Positions 45,591 to 53,870 of a stretch of 64,000 bases of DNA are shown here, piece after piece (the stretch's first letter is position 1; each line of letters starts with the position of its first letter). Source of the stretch: Kocuria rosea subsp. polaris (GTDB taxonomy: Bacteria > Actinomycetota > Actinomycetes > Actinomycetales > Micrococcaceae). Location: NCBI RefSeq assembly GCF_001483755.1, contig NZ_LQBK01000006.1, positions 1 to 64,000 on the forward strand, written 5' to 3'. The notes beneath the pieces are model-generated. The model did not search any database and was not told where the DNA came from. It saw only the letters and a program-made list of their open reading frames with translations. The position numbers were made by a program, and so were the translations under genes.

Positions 45591-46714
45591 CCGCGCTTGA
45601 TCACGGTCCCGACCAGGGGCGCGGGCAGGACCTTCCGCAGCCGGGAGATCACCATCTCCAGGGCGTGCTCGGTCTCCAGACCCGGCACCGCGGACAGCAG
45701 CAGCCCCCGCGGGACGACCGCCCCGGGGTGCGCCGCGAGCGCGCGCAGCACCGCGACCTGGGCGTCGGAGAGCGGGACGAACACGTCCTCCAGGGCGGCG
45801 CCCGTGCTCATCAGCCGCAGCGTCCCGTGCCGGGTGGGCACCACCAGGGTGCGCTCCTCGACCGCGTGGGTGCACACCGCCCGGACCAGGGCTCCCAGCC
45901 GGTAGCGCTCCGGCACGAGCGGCTCCACCCCGGCCTCGCGCAGCGGCCCGGCGCACACGGGCCCCACCGCGGCGGCCGTGACGTCGGTGCGCAGGGCGTC
46001 CACGAGGTCCGCCCAGCGGCCCAGCTCCTGGGCGGTGCTGAACAGGGAGTCCACCGCGGGGGCGGCCGTGAAGGTCAGCACGTCCAGGCGCCGCTCGCAC
46101 ACGTCGCGGATCAGGGCGGGCAGACGCTCGCCGTCGTCGGCGGAGAGCCACCGGTACGGGGCCACCGTGTCCACCCGCGCCCCGGCGGCCACGAGGCGTT
46201 CCAGCTGGAGCTCGTCGGCCATCCCGTGCAGCTGGACGGCCACGCGGGCGCCGGCCACGCCGTCGGCCACGAGCCGGTCGACCACCGAGGAGGTCCGCTC
46301 GTCCTCGGAGACCTCCGCGTCCTCGAGCTCGAGGGCGAGCACCTGGCCCCGGGCCTTCGCCCCGCGGGTGAGGACCCGGGCGGCCCGGAAGGCGTCCCGC
46401 AGGTCCTCGCCGAGGCCCGCGGCGTCGGCGGCCTCGAACCACCGGCGCAGCCCGTAGGCCGTGGTCACCACGACGATCTCCGGCCGGTGGGCGAGCAGGG
46501 CGCGGGTGTCCTCGACCACCCGGGTGTCCTCGGCCACGGGGGATATCCGCAGGGCGGGCGCGTGCACCACCTGCGCACCGCGGCGCTCCAGGGCGGCGAT
46601 GAAGTCCGTGGCGCGGCGGTGGGCCGTCACGCCGACGCGGAAGCCGGTCAGCTCCCCGAGCGCGCCGGGTCCGCCGGGCTCACCGGTCGCGGGGCAGGAG
46701 GGGGCAGCGGTCAT
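45572..46714 (-). CDS. NnaR-like regulator: HemD domain fused to winged-helix DNA-binding domain
   Basis: A 380-residue fusion. Residues about 25-285 are a uroporphyrinogen-III synthase-like fold ([55 protein letters not shown]). Residues about 290-380 form an OmpR/PhoB-type winged helix ([44 protein letters not shown]). This is the layout of NnaR, known in Streptomyces and mycobacteria as a co-activator with GlnR of nitrate/nitrite assimilation genes. Its place between the nitrate reductase and nitrite reductase genes fits. The ATG at 46714 gives the usual length. A GlnR-like box lies about 23 bases upstream, so it may itself be nitrogen-controlled. Confidence 0.87.
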   Translation of the reverse strand: MTAAPSCPATGEPGGPGALGELTGFRVGVTAHRRATDFIAALERRGAQVVHAPALRISPVAEDTRVVEDTRALLAHRPEIVVVTTAYGLRRWFEAADAAGLGEDLRDAFRAARVLTRGAKARGQVLALELEDAEVSEDERTSSVVDRLVADGVAGARVAVQLHGMADELQLERLVAAGARVDTVAPYRWLSADDGERLPALIRDVCERRLDVLTFTAAPAVDSLFSTAQELGRWADLVDALRTDVTAAAVGPVCAGPLREAGVEPLVPERYRLGALVRAVCTHAVEERTLVVPTRHGTLRLMSTGAALEDVFVPLSDAQVAVLRALAAHPGAVVPRGLLLSAVPGLETEHALEMVISRLRKVLPAPLVGTVIKRGYRLDR

Positions 46715-46736
46715 GCCCCGAGCGTAGGTCGGTCCT

Positions 46737-46752
46737 GTGACCGGGGTGTTTC
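46737..46752 (-). promoter_or_regulatory. GlnR-like box upstream of the NnaR-like gene
   Basis: On the minus strand the sequence reads GAAAC, six bases, GTCAC: a perfect b-a pair of the GlnR consensus (gTnAC-n6-GaAAC-n6-gTnAC-n6-GaAAC). The outer half-sites are weaker. It ends 23 bases before the ATG at 46714. This is a consensus match only; binding is untested. Confidence 0.45.
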
Positions 46753-46808
46753 GCCAGGTTTCCGGTTCCGCACCACCCGTTCCGCACACGGGACGGAGGG
46801 AGGGGCGC

Positions 46809-47747
46809 TCACTGCTCCCCGGGGTGGGCCGGCTCCTCGCCGGGTGCGGCCTCGACGTGCTCGGGACCCGCGGCCACGTCCCGGACCGTGTGGCCGCCGA
46901 ACTGGTTGCGCATCGCCGCGATCATCCTCATCGCCGGCGACTCGTCCTGCCGGGAGGTGAAGCGGGCGAAGAGGGCGTTGGAGATGTTGGGCACCGGCAC
47001 CGCGAGGTCCAGGGCGGCCTCCACCGTCCAGCGGCCCTCGCCGGAGTCCTCGGCGTAGCCGGCGAGCCGGTCCAGGTGCTCGTCCTCGTTCAGCGCGTTC
47101 ACGGCCAGGTCCAGCAGCCAGGACTTGATCACCGACCCCTCGCGCCAGGAGTTGAACGTCTCCCGCACCGAGCGGACGTGGCCGGCGGCCTCGAGCAGCT
47201 CCCAGCCCTCGGCGTAGGCCTGCATGATCGCGTACTCGATGCCGTTGTGGACCATCTTCGCGAAGTGGCCCGCACCGTGCTCACCGGCGTGCACGAAGCC
47301 GAACTCGCCCGCGGGCTTGAGCGAGTCGAAGATCGGCTGCGCCTTGGCCACGGTGCTCTCGTCCCCGCCGACCATGAGGGCATAGCCCTGGGTGATGCCC
47401 CACACGCCGCCGGAGACCCCGCAGTCCAGGTACTCGATGCCCTTCTCGGCCAGCTTCCGCGCCCGGGGGGCGTCGTGGGTCCACCGGGAGTTCCCGCCGT
47501 CGATGATCACGTCCCCCGCCCCGAGCAGCCCGGACAGCTCGTCGATCACCGGGTCCACCACCCGGTCCGGGACCATGACCCACACGACCTGCGGCTCATG
47601 GTCGATCCGCTCCACCATCGCCTCGAGGCTCTCGGTGTCGGAGAGCTCCGGATCGGTGTCGTAGCCCACGACGGTGTGCCCGGCCTCGCGCAGCCGCTCG
47701 CGCATGTTGCCGCCCATCTTGCCCAGCCCTACCAGTCCCATCTGCAT
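46809..47747 (-). CDS. gnd: 6-phosphogluconate dehydrogenase, short (GndA/YqeC-like) form
   Basis: A 312-residue oxidative decarboxylase giving ribulose 5-phosphate and NAD(P)H. The N-terminal dinucleotide motif is GLVGLGKMGGNM. The active-site stretches are DVIIDGGNSRW, GVSGGVWGITQGYALMVGG and the catalytic lysine segment GAGHFAKMVHNGIEYA. At about 310 residues it belongs to the short form without the C-terminal tail helices of the 470-residue enzyme. The ATG follows a GGGAGCGG-like stretch (minus strand). It is a single gene between the NnaR-like regulator and nirB; a direct link to nitrogen assimilation is not evident beyond NAD(P)H supply. Confidence 0.92.
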   Translation of the reverse strand: MQMGLVGLGKMGGNMRERLREAGHTVVGYDTDPELSDTESLEAMVERIDHEPQVVWVMVPDRVVDPVIDELSGLLGAGDVIIDGGNSRWTHDAPRARKLAEKGIEYLDCGVSGGVWGITQGYALMVGGDESTVAKAQPIFDSLKPAGEFGFVHAGEHGAGHFAKMVHNGIEYAIMQAYAEGWELLEAAGHVRSVRETFNSWREGSVIKSWLLDLAVNALNEDEHLDRLAGYAEDSGEGRWTVEAALDLAVPVPNISNALFARFTSRQDESPAMRMIAAMRNQFGGHTVRDVAAGPEHVEAAPGEEPAHPGEQ

Positions 47748-48009
47748 GATCCGCTCCCTCGTCGATCGAACGCTGCCGTCGGCCGTCCGCCGCTGCGCGG
47801 CGGCACCGGTCCCGGGAGCACCGGCTGTGACCCGCCGGGGTCGTCATCGTGCCCGACGACGGCAGGTCACGGCAATGGGGGGAGGAGGAGGGGAGCAGCG
47901 GCGGACGCGCTGGAGCGGACCGTGGACGGACGATGCGGGGCCGGTGCGGTGCCCTGCGCGGCCGGGGATCCTGTCCGGCCCCGAGCGGCTCTCGACGGAG
48001 CGCTCGGGC

Positions 48010-50628
48010 TCAGGCGCCGGCGGCCGCGGCGCCCTCGCGCACGGGGATGCGCGGGCCGGTCAGCAGCACGGGGCCCTCGCCGGCCTCGGCGGCGGCGCGC
48101 TCGGCGTCGGTCGCGGGCCGGCGCTGGCCGCGTTCGAGCACGTAGTCCTGGGAGTCGTCCGGGGCGGCGTCGTTGACGAAGGAGCGGAAGCGGCGCAGCC
48201 GCTCGGGGTCTCTCAGCGTGGCGGCCCACTCGTCCTCGTAGCGGTCCACGTGCTGGGCCATCGCGGCCTCGAGCTCCCCGCCGATGCCCAGGGAGTCCTC
48301 GACGACGACGGCGCGCGCGTGGTCGATCCCGCCGTCGAGCTCCTCCTGCCACCGGGCCGTGCGCTGCATCCGGTCCGCGGTGCGGATGTAGTACATCAGG
48401 TACCGGTCGATGTACCGGACCAGGGTCTCGTCGTCCAGGCCCTGGGCCAGCAGCTGGGCGTGGGCGGGGTTCGCCCCGCCGTTGCCGCCGGTGTAGAGGT
48501 TCCAGCCGTCGGTCGTGGAGATGATGCCCACGTCCTTGCCGCGGGCCTCGGCGCACTCGCGGGCGCAGCCGGAGACGCCCATCTTGAACTTGTGGGGGGA
48601 GCGCAGCCCCCGGTAGCGCAGCTCCAGCCGCACGGCCATGCCCACGGAGTCCTGCACCCCGTAGCGGCACCAGGTGGAGCCCACGCAGGACTTCACGTTG
48701 CGCAGCGCCTTGCCGTAGGCCTGGCCGGACTCGAAGCCGGCGTCCACGAGCTCCCGCCAGATCTCGGGCAGCTGCTCGAGCCGGGCCCCGAACATGTCCA
48801 CCCGCAGGGCCCCGGTGATCTTCGTGTAGAGGCCGTACTTCCGGGCGACCTCGCCGAGCACGATGAGCTTCTCCGGGGTGATCTCCCCGGCCGGGACGCG
48901 CGGGACCACGGAGTACGTGCCGTCCTTCTGCATGTTGGCCAGCGCCCGGTCGTTGGTGTCCTGCAGGGCGCCCCGGCCGGAGTCGAGCACGTACTCGTCC
49001 CGCTGGGAGGCGAGCACGGAGGCGACCACGGGCTTGCAGATGTCGCAGCCCAGGCCGGTGCCGAAGCGGGCGACGACCTCGTCCCAGGAGCCGAGGTCGA
49101 GGGCGCGCACGGCCTCGAAGAGCTCGGCGCGGGAGAGCGCGAAGTGCTCGCACAGCGCCTTCGAGATCTCCACGCCGGCCTTGGCCAGCTCCCGGTCCAG
49201 GGTCTTCTTGAGCATCGGCAGGCAGGACCCGCACTGCGTGCCGGCCCGCGAGCACGTCTTCAGCTCACCGATCTCGTGCACGCCGCAGGAGATCTGCTCC
49301 CGCACCGCCCCGGTCGTGACGTTGTTGCAGGAGCAGATGACGGCGTCGTCGGGCAGGTCCCCGGCCGGGGCGTCCCCGCCGGAGGCGGAGAGGTAGGCGC
49401 CGGGCTCGCCTGGCAGCTCCCGGCCCAGCAGCGGGCGCAGGGCGTTGTACGGCTCGGCGTCGCCCACGAACACCCCGCCCAGCAGGGTCCTCGCGTCCTG
49501 GGTGGTCACGATCTTCTGGTACATCCCGCGGGCGGGGTCCGCGTAGACGACCTCGAGGCAGTCCTCGGTCTCGCCGTAGGCGTCGCCGAAGGACGCGACG
49601 TCCACGCCGGAGAGCTTGAGCTTGGTCGCGGTGTCGAAGCCGTCGAAGCTGGAGCGCCCGCCCGCGAGCCGGTCCGCGACGATCTCGGCCATGGTGTTCG
49701 CGGGGGCCACGAGCCCGAGGCGCTCGCCGTTCCAGGAGGCGACCTCGCCGATCGCCCACACGTGCTCCGCGGAGGTGCGGCACGCCTCGTCGATCACCAC
49801 GCCGCCGCGCGGGGCGGTCTCCAGGCCGGCGTTGAACGCCAGCCGGTCGCGGGCCCGGATGCCGGTGGCCACGATCACGAGGTCCGCCTCGAGGGCGGGG
49901 GAGTCCCGGAACTCGACGGCGCACACCTCGCCGTCGGACTTGCGCAGCCCCACGCCGGAGGGCCGCTCGCCGAGGTGCAGGCGCACGCCGCGCGCGGAGA
50001 TGAGGGCGTTGAGGGAGCGGCCGGCGCCCTCGTCGAGCTGCGCGTTCATGAGCCACTTGCGGGAGTGCACCACCGTGGCCTCCGCGCCGAGCTCCTGCAG
50101 CCCGCCCGCGGCCTCCAGGCCGAGGAGGCCGCCGCCGATGACCACGCCGTGCGGGGTGCGCCCGTAGCGGGCGCGCAGCCGCTCGACCTCGGCGCGGATC
50201 CCCGCGACGTCGTCGAGGGTGCGGAAGACGAACGCGTGGTGGGCGCCGGGGACGTCCAGGCGGGCGGCGTCGGAGCCGGTGGCCAGGACGAGCTCGTCGT
50301 AGCCGGTCACGGTGCCGTCGGCCGCGGTGACCGTGCGCGCCGCGGGGTCGATCTCGCGGGCCTTCACGCCCTGGCGGAGGTCCACCCGCGGGTCCTGCCA
50401 CACGGTGCCGCCACCCAGGGTCAGGTCCACCGCGCCGTCGGGGCCGGTCAGCGCCCTGGACAGCTGGACGCGGTCGTAGGGGGTCCACGGCTCGTCGGCG
50501 AACACGGTCAGGCGCACGTGGTGGTCCTGCGCGGAGAGCACCGCCTCCGCGAAGCGGTGGGCGGCGGGCCCGCCGCCGACCACGACGACGTGCTGCGGGG
50601 ACTGCGGCGAGAAGGGGGAGCGCGGCAC
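48010..50628 (-). CDS. nirB: Assimilatory nitrite reductase large subunit NirB
   Basis: An 872-residue NAD(P)H-dependent siroheme enzyme reducing nitrite to ammonium. Domain order: FAD/NAD oxidoreductase (HVVVVGGGPAAHRFAEAVL, VVIGGGLLGLEAAGGLQELG, VWAIGEVASW), a BFD-like [2Fe-2S] domain (VICSCNNVTTGAVREQI, QCGSCLPML), and the C-terminal ferredoxin-like and siroheme/[4Fe-4S] domains with ligands in CVGSTWCRYG and SGCARECAEARGKDVG. Length is normal. It starts at an ATG at 50628 facing nirD, which is transcribed in the opposite direction. Siroheme would come from the cobA/chelatase genes at 27-30 kb. Confidence 0.96.
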   Translation of the reverse strand: MPRSPFSPQSPQHVVVVGGGPAAHRFAEAVLSAQDHHVRLTVFADEPWTPYDRVQLSRALTGPDGAVDLTLGGGTVWQDPRVDLRQGVKAREIDPAARTVTAADGTVTGYDELVLATGSDAARLDVPGAHHAFVFRTLDDVAGIRAEVERLRARYGRTPHGVVIGGGLLGLEAAGGLQELGAEATVVHSRKWLMNAQLDEGAGRSLNALISARGVRLHLGERPSGVGLRKSDGEVCAVEFRDSPALEADLVIVATGIRARDRLAFNAGLETAPRGGVVIDEACRTSAEHVWAIGEVASWNGERLGLVAPANTMAEIVADRLAGGRSSFDGFDTATKLKLSGVDVASFGDAYGETEDCLEVVYADPARGMYQKIVTTQDARTLLGGVFVGDAEPYNALRPLLGRELPGEPGAYLSASGGDAPAGDLPDDAVICSCNNVTTGAVREQISCGVHEIGELKTCSRAGTQCGSCLPMLKKTLDRELAKAGVEISKALCEHFALSRAELFEAVRALDLGSWDEVVARFGTGLGCDICKPVVASVLASQRDEYVLDSGRGALQDTNDRALANMQKDGTYSVVPRVPAGEITPEKLIVLGEVARKYGLYTKITGALRVDMFGARLEQLPEIWRELVDAGFESGQAYGKALRNVKSCVGSTWCRYGVQDSVGMAVRLELRYRGLRSPHKFKMGVSGCARECAEARGKDVGIISTTDGWNLYTGGNGGANPAHAQLLAQGLDDETLVRYIDRYLMYYIRTADRMQRTARWQEELDGGIDHARAVVVEDSLGIGGELEAAMAQHVDRYEDEWAATLRDPERLRRFRSFVNDAAPDDSQDYVLERGQRRPATDAERAAAEAGEGPVLLTGPRIPVREGAAAAGA

Positions 50629-50764
50629 GGGGACCTCCGGGGATCGGTGAGCGGCTGGGGCGTCGGACTCGACCCTAGGAGCGGGGGATTGCCCCGCCGT
50701 TGCCCCGCCGTTCCGGTCGCCTTACGGCTTCCTCACCGGGCCGCCCGCCCTGTGTGAGCGGGCT

Positions 50765-50780
50765 TTGACCCGAGTGAAAC
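50765..50780 (+). promoter_or_regulatory. GlnR-like box in the nirB-nirD divergent region
   Basis: TTGAC (50765-50769), six bases, GAAAC (50776-50780): matches gTnAC-n6-GaAAC with one mismatch at the first base. It is the only good match in the 245-base intergenic region and lies about 95 bases from nirD and 137 from nirB, so it could serve either or both. Consensus match only. Confidence 0.45.
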
Positions 50781-50873
50781 GGCCCCGGCGCGTGCGCGTC
50801 ATCCGCCGCGCCTAGCGTCGAGCACGACGACCCACCGAGCCGCAGACGATCCGCCGAGCCGCAGGAGGCCCCC

Positions 50874-51284
50874 ATGACCACGACCCTGATCCCGACCCAG
50901 GCCCGGACTTCGGCTCCGGCCCCGGCCCTGCTCGAGGCGCCCGCCCGGACCGCCGGGACCGTCTGGCACGACGTGTGCGCTCTGGACGACCTCGAACCCC
51001 TGTGGGGGGAGGCCGCCCGGGTGGTGGGCCGCCAGGTGGCCCTGTACCGGCTGGACGCCACGACGGTGCTGGCGGCCGACCACCGCGATCCGCGCACCGG
51101 TGCCTGCGTGATGGCCCGCGGCATCCTCGGCTCCCGCGGTCCGGCCGTCACGGTCGCCTCGCCGCTGCACAAGGAGGTCTACGACCTCGCGACGGGCCGG
51201 TGTCTCACCGGCGACGGCCCCGACCTGCCGGTGCACCCGGTCGAGGTGCGGGACGGCCGGGTGCACATCGGCCTGCCCGGCTGA
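50874..51284 (+). CDS. nirD: Nitrite reductase small subunit NirD
   Basis: A 136-residue protein with a Rieske-like fold: WHDVCALDDLEPLWGEAARV, VALYRLDATTVLAADHRDP, GILGSRGPAVTVASPLHKEV and YDLATGRCLTGDGPDLPVHP. As in other NirD proteins, the C-x-H and C-x2-H ligands of true Rieske proteins are missing, so it probably has a structural role in the NirBD complex. The ATG at 50874 has AGGAGG six bases upstream. It is unusual in being divergent from nirB instead of following it. The hydrolase copy 2 gene follows after 48 bases. Confidence 0.9.
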   Translation: MTTTLIPTQARTSAPAPALLEAPARTAGTVWHDVCALDDLEPLWGEAARVVGRQVALYRLDATTVLAADHRDPRTGACVMARGILGSRGPAVTVASPLHKEVYDLATGRCLTGDGPDLPVHPVEVRDGRVHIGLPG

Positions 51285-51332
51285 CGGCAGGTCGTCGGCG
51301 TTCTCCCAGGCGCTCCTCCGTAAGATGACCGA

Positions 51333-52367
51333 GTGACACGACAACACCCCTGGCGCGGCCTCCGGTGGCCGCGGCACCAGCACCGCCACCGCGGCGAACG
51401 GTCCCGGCGCGCCCGGCGCCGGCTGCGCCTGCTCGTGGCGGGCGCCCTGGCGCTGGTGGTCCTGCTCGTCGCGACGGTGGCCCTCCTGGTCGACCGGGGC
51501 GCCGAGGAGCCCCCGGAGGCCGAGGCCCCCGAGACCGTCTCGTGCGCCCGCTACGGCCTCGACGGCGTCCGGGTGACGGCCCGCGGGCCCGGCGGGCCCA
51601 CGGACGGTGCCGTGCTGGACGCCCGCGTGTTCGGCCCCGGGCAGGAGCGGCAGGACCGCTTCCAGCTCGAGTTCGAGCACGAGGGCATCACGAGCTCCTA
51701 CCACGTCTTCGCCGAGGGCCTCGACTGGGACCGGCCGGTGGGCGTCGTGTACCACTTCCACGGGGACGGAGCCTTCGAGTACGAGAGCCCCGAGTACACC
51801 TCCTCCTGCCTGGCCGAGGTCGCCCGGGAGCACAACATGCTGCTGGTGGTCCCGCGGACCCCCGACCGCTCGGGGGACACCACCTGGTGGGAGGAGCGGG
51901 ACCACAACGGGCGGTGGTTCCGGGCGCTCGTCGACGAGCGCATCGAGCCGGAGTACGACATCGACCGCTCCCGGACCTGGCTGACCGGGTACTCCGGCGG
52001 GGCCCAGTTCATCAGCCAGGAGCTGCTGGCGGACCACATCGACCTCGTGCCCGGCGGCGGCGCGATCATGATGGGCGGCGGGCAGGCCCCGGACTCGCCC
52101 TCCGCGGAGCCCGCCCGCGAGCAGCTCGAGGAGCTGCGCCTGCGCTGGGACGTGGGCACGGAGGACGACGGCACCGATCCGCAGGCGGATTTCGACGCCC
52201 TGTCCGCGGCGTGGGACGGCCACCACTGGTACGAGGACCAGGGCTTCGAGCACGCCCGGATCCGGACCCGGGAGGGCGTGGACCACTTCGGGCTGCCGTA
52301 CGCCCGCATCCTCGAGCGCATGCTCAGTGCCGCCGAGGAGCGCACGGAGGCCCAGGACGATGCCTAG
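51333..52367 (+). CDS. Membrane-anchored alpha/beta hydrolase, copy 2
   Basis: A 344-residue paralogue of the 31736-32776 product, alignable end to end: a basic N-terminus (RHQHRHRGERSRRARRR), an anchor helix (LLVAGALALVVLLVATVALL), VSCARYGLDGVRV, ITSSYHVFAEGLDWDRPVGV, VYHFHGDGAFEYESPEY, the nucleophile elbow GYSGG with Ser221, and GVDHFGLPYARIL. Highly conserved motifs (TSSYHVFA-G-DW, RTPDR, EDDGTDP) outside the catalytic residues suggest a defined substrate shared by both copies. The start is a GTG. It is followed 137 bases later by acyltransferase copy C, recreating the hydrolase-acyltransferase pairing seen around the Pls-type gene. Confidence 0.77.
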   Translation: MTRQHPWRGLRWPRHQHRHRGERSRRARRRLRLLVAGALALVVLLVATVALLVDRGAEEPPEAEAPETVSCARYGLDGVRVTARGPGGPTDGAVLDARVFGPGQERQDRFQLEFEHEGITSSYHVFAEGLDWDRPVGVVYHFHGDGAFEYESPEYTSSCLAEVAREHNMLLVVPRTPDRSGDTTWWEERDHNGRWFRALVDERIEPEYDIDRSRTWLTGYSGGAQFISQELLADHIDLVPGGGAIMMGGGQAPDSPSAEPAREQLEELRLRWDVGTEDDGTDPQADFDALSAAWDGHHWYEDQGFEHARIRTREGVDHFGLPYARILERMLSAAEERTEAQDDA

Positions 52368-52504
52368 AACGCGTCCCATCCGGCGTTTGCTCTTGTAAGC
52401 TGGGCGGTGCACCGGTGCACCGCGAGCCGTCGATCACGACGCCCGGACGGGCACCGGGCGCCGTGCCGGGGGGCACGGGCCGACCGATCCACGGGGGAAC
52501 CGAC

Positions 52505-53797
52505 ATGTCCGCAGAACGCACGCCGCCGTCCGGGGCGTCCGCCGCCACCGGGGTCCTGCCCGGCGGGCCCGGGCCGGGCGCCCCCGAGGCACGCGGAAGG
52601 TCCCGGCGTCTCACCGGTGTCGACGCCGCCCGCGGGTTCGCCCTCTTCGGCATGGTCGCCGTGCACACGCTGCCCCTGTACAGCGAGGAGACCGGGGATC
52701 CCACGCTCACCTGGACCCTGTTCGCGGGCCACTCGTCCGCCCTGTTCGCCACTCTGGCGGGCGTGAGCCTGGCCTTCACCACGGGCGGCCGCACCCCGCA
52801 CACCGGCCGCCGGCGCACGGCCTCCCGATGGGCCCAGGTCGGCCGCGCCGCGATCATCGGCCTGGTCGGCTTCCTCCTCGGGTTCCTGGTGCTGCCGTGG
52901 GACAACATCCTCGTCTACTACGGGATCTTCTTCCTGCTGGCCATTCCGTTCCTCGGCCTGCGGATCCGCTACCTGCTCCTCAGCGCCGGTCTGTTCGCGC
53001 TGATCTCGCCGTTCCTGATGCAGCTGTCCCTCGACCACCTCCCCGCCCACGTCTACGACAACCCCAGCCTGCTGGACCTCGTCCAGGACCCCGGTGGCGT
53101 CGTGGCCCACCTCTTCCTCACGGGTTCCTACCCCGCGCTGCCGTGGATGACGTTCGTGTGCACCGGGATCGCCCTGGGCCGGATGGACCTGGGGAACCGC
53201 CGGGTCCAGGCCGCTCTGGCCGCCGTGGGGGCCGCACTCGCCGCCGTCACCTGGGCCGGCTCCGCGCTCGCGCTGCGGCTGGGCGGCTATGACGCCATCG
53301 CCGGCGCGACCCCGTGGATGACCGAGTCCCAGATCGACGAGGTCATCGTCTTCGGTGCCGACCCGGAGCTGCCGACCACCACGCTGTGGTGGCTGCTCGT
53401 GCCCGGCGCGCACTCGAACACCCCGTTCTCCCTGCTCCTGAGCCTGGGCGTCGCGCTGCTCACCCTGGGCGTGTTCCTGCTGCTGCCCCGGGCGGTGGAC
53501 CGGGTGCTCACTCCTCTGACGGCGATGGGGGCCATGACCTTCACCCTCTACGTGTCCCACCTGCTCGTCATGTGGCTGGAACTGTTCTGGGACGCCCCCT
53601 ACCTGTGGTTCTGGGGACAGATCCTCGCCTTCGCGGTCGTGGCAATCCTCTGGCAGCGCCGTCTGGGCCAGGGGCCGCTGGAGAAGGTGGTCACCCGCTC
53701 CACCCGCGCCATCTCGCGCCGGGTCCTGGCCCGCGGCGAGGTCGCGGCAAGGAACCCGGCCCCCTGGTCCGCGACCGGAGGCGCGGACCGGCCCTAG
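52505..53797 (+). CDS. DUF1624/HGSNAT-like membrane acyltransferase, copy C
   Basis: A 430-residue polytopic protein, closer to copy A (37245) than to copy B: RRLTGVDAARGFALFGMVAV, HTLPLYSEETGDPTLTWTLF, ALFATLAGVSLAFTTGGRTP, ILVYYGIFFLLAIPFLGLRI and MTFTLYVSHLLVMWLELFW. It has the helix-1 histidine and about ten helices, plus a basic C-terminal tail. The ATG at 52505 is preceded by GGGGGAA; the longer frame upstream runs antisense-like through the hydrolase gene and is not credible. Probably transfers an acyl group to an extracytoplasmic acceptor; the acceptor is unknown. Confidence 0.8.
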   Translation: MSAERTPPSGASAATGVLPGGPGPGAPEARGRSRRLTGVDAARGFALFGMVAVHTLPLYSEETGDPTLTWTLFAGHSSALFATLAGVSLAFTTGGRTPHTGRRRTASRWAQVGRAAIIGLVGFLLGFLVLPWDNILVYYGIFFLLAIPFLGLRIRYLLLSAGLFALISPFLMQLSLDHLPAHVYDNPSLLDLVQDPGGVVAHLFLTGSYPALPWMTFVCTGIALGRMDLGNRRVQAALAAVGAALAAVTWAGSALALRLGGYDAIAGATPWMTESQIDEVIVFGADPELPTTTLWWLLVPGAHSNTPFSLLLSLGVALLTLGVFLLLPRAVDRVLTPLTAMGAMTFTLYVSHLLVMWLELFWDAPYLWFWGQILAFAVVAILWQRRLGQGPLEKVVTRSTRAISRRVLARGEVAARNPAPWSATGGADRP

Positions 53798-53870
53798 AAA
53801 CCGACGACGCCGGAGGCTGCGCACCGCCGGGATCCGTGCGGAGGGCGGCACGGCCGGGACGGCCGCTCGG

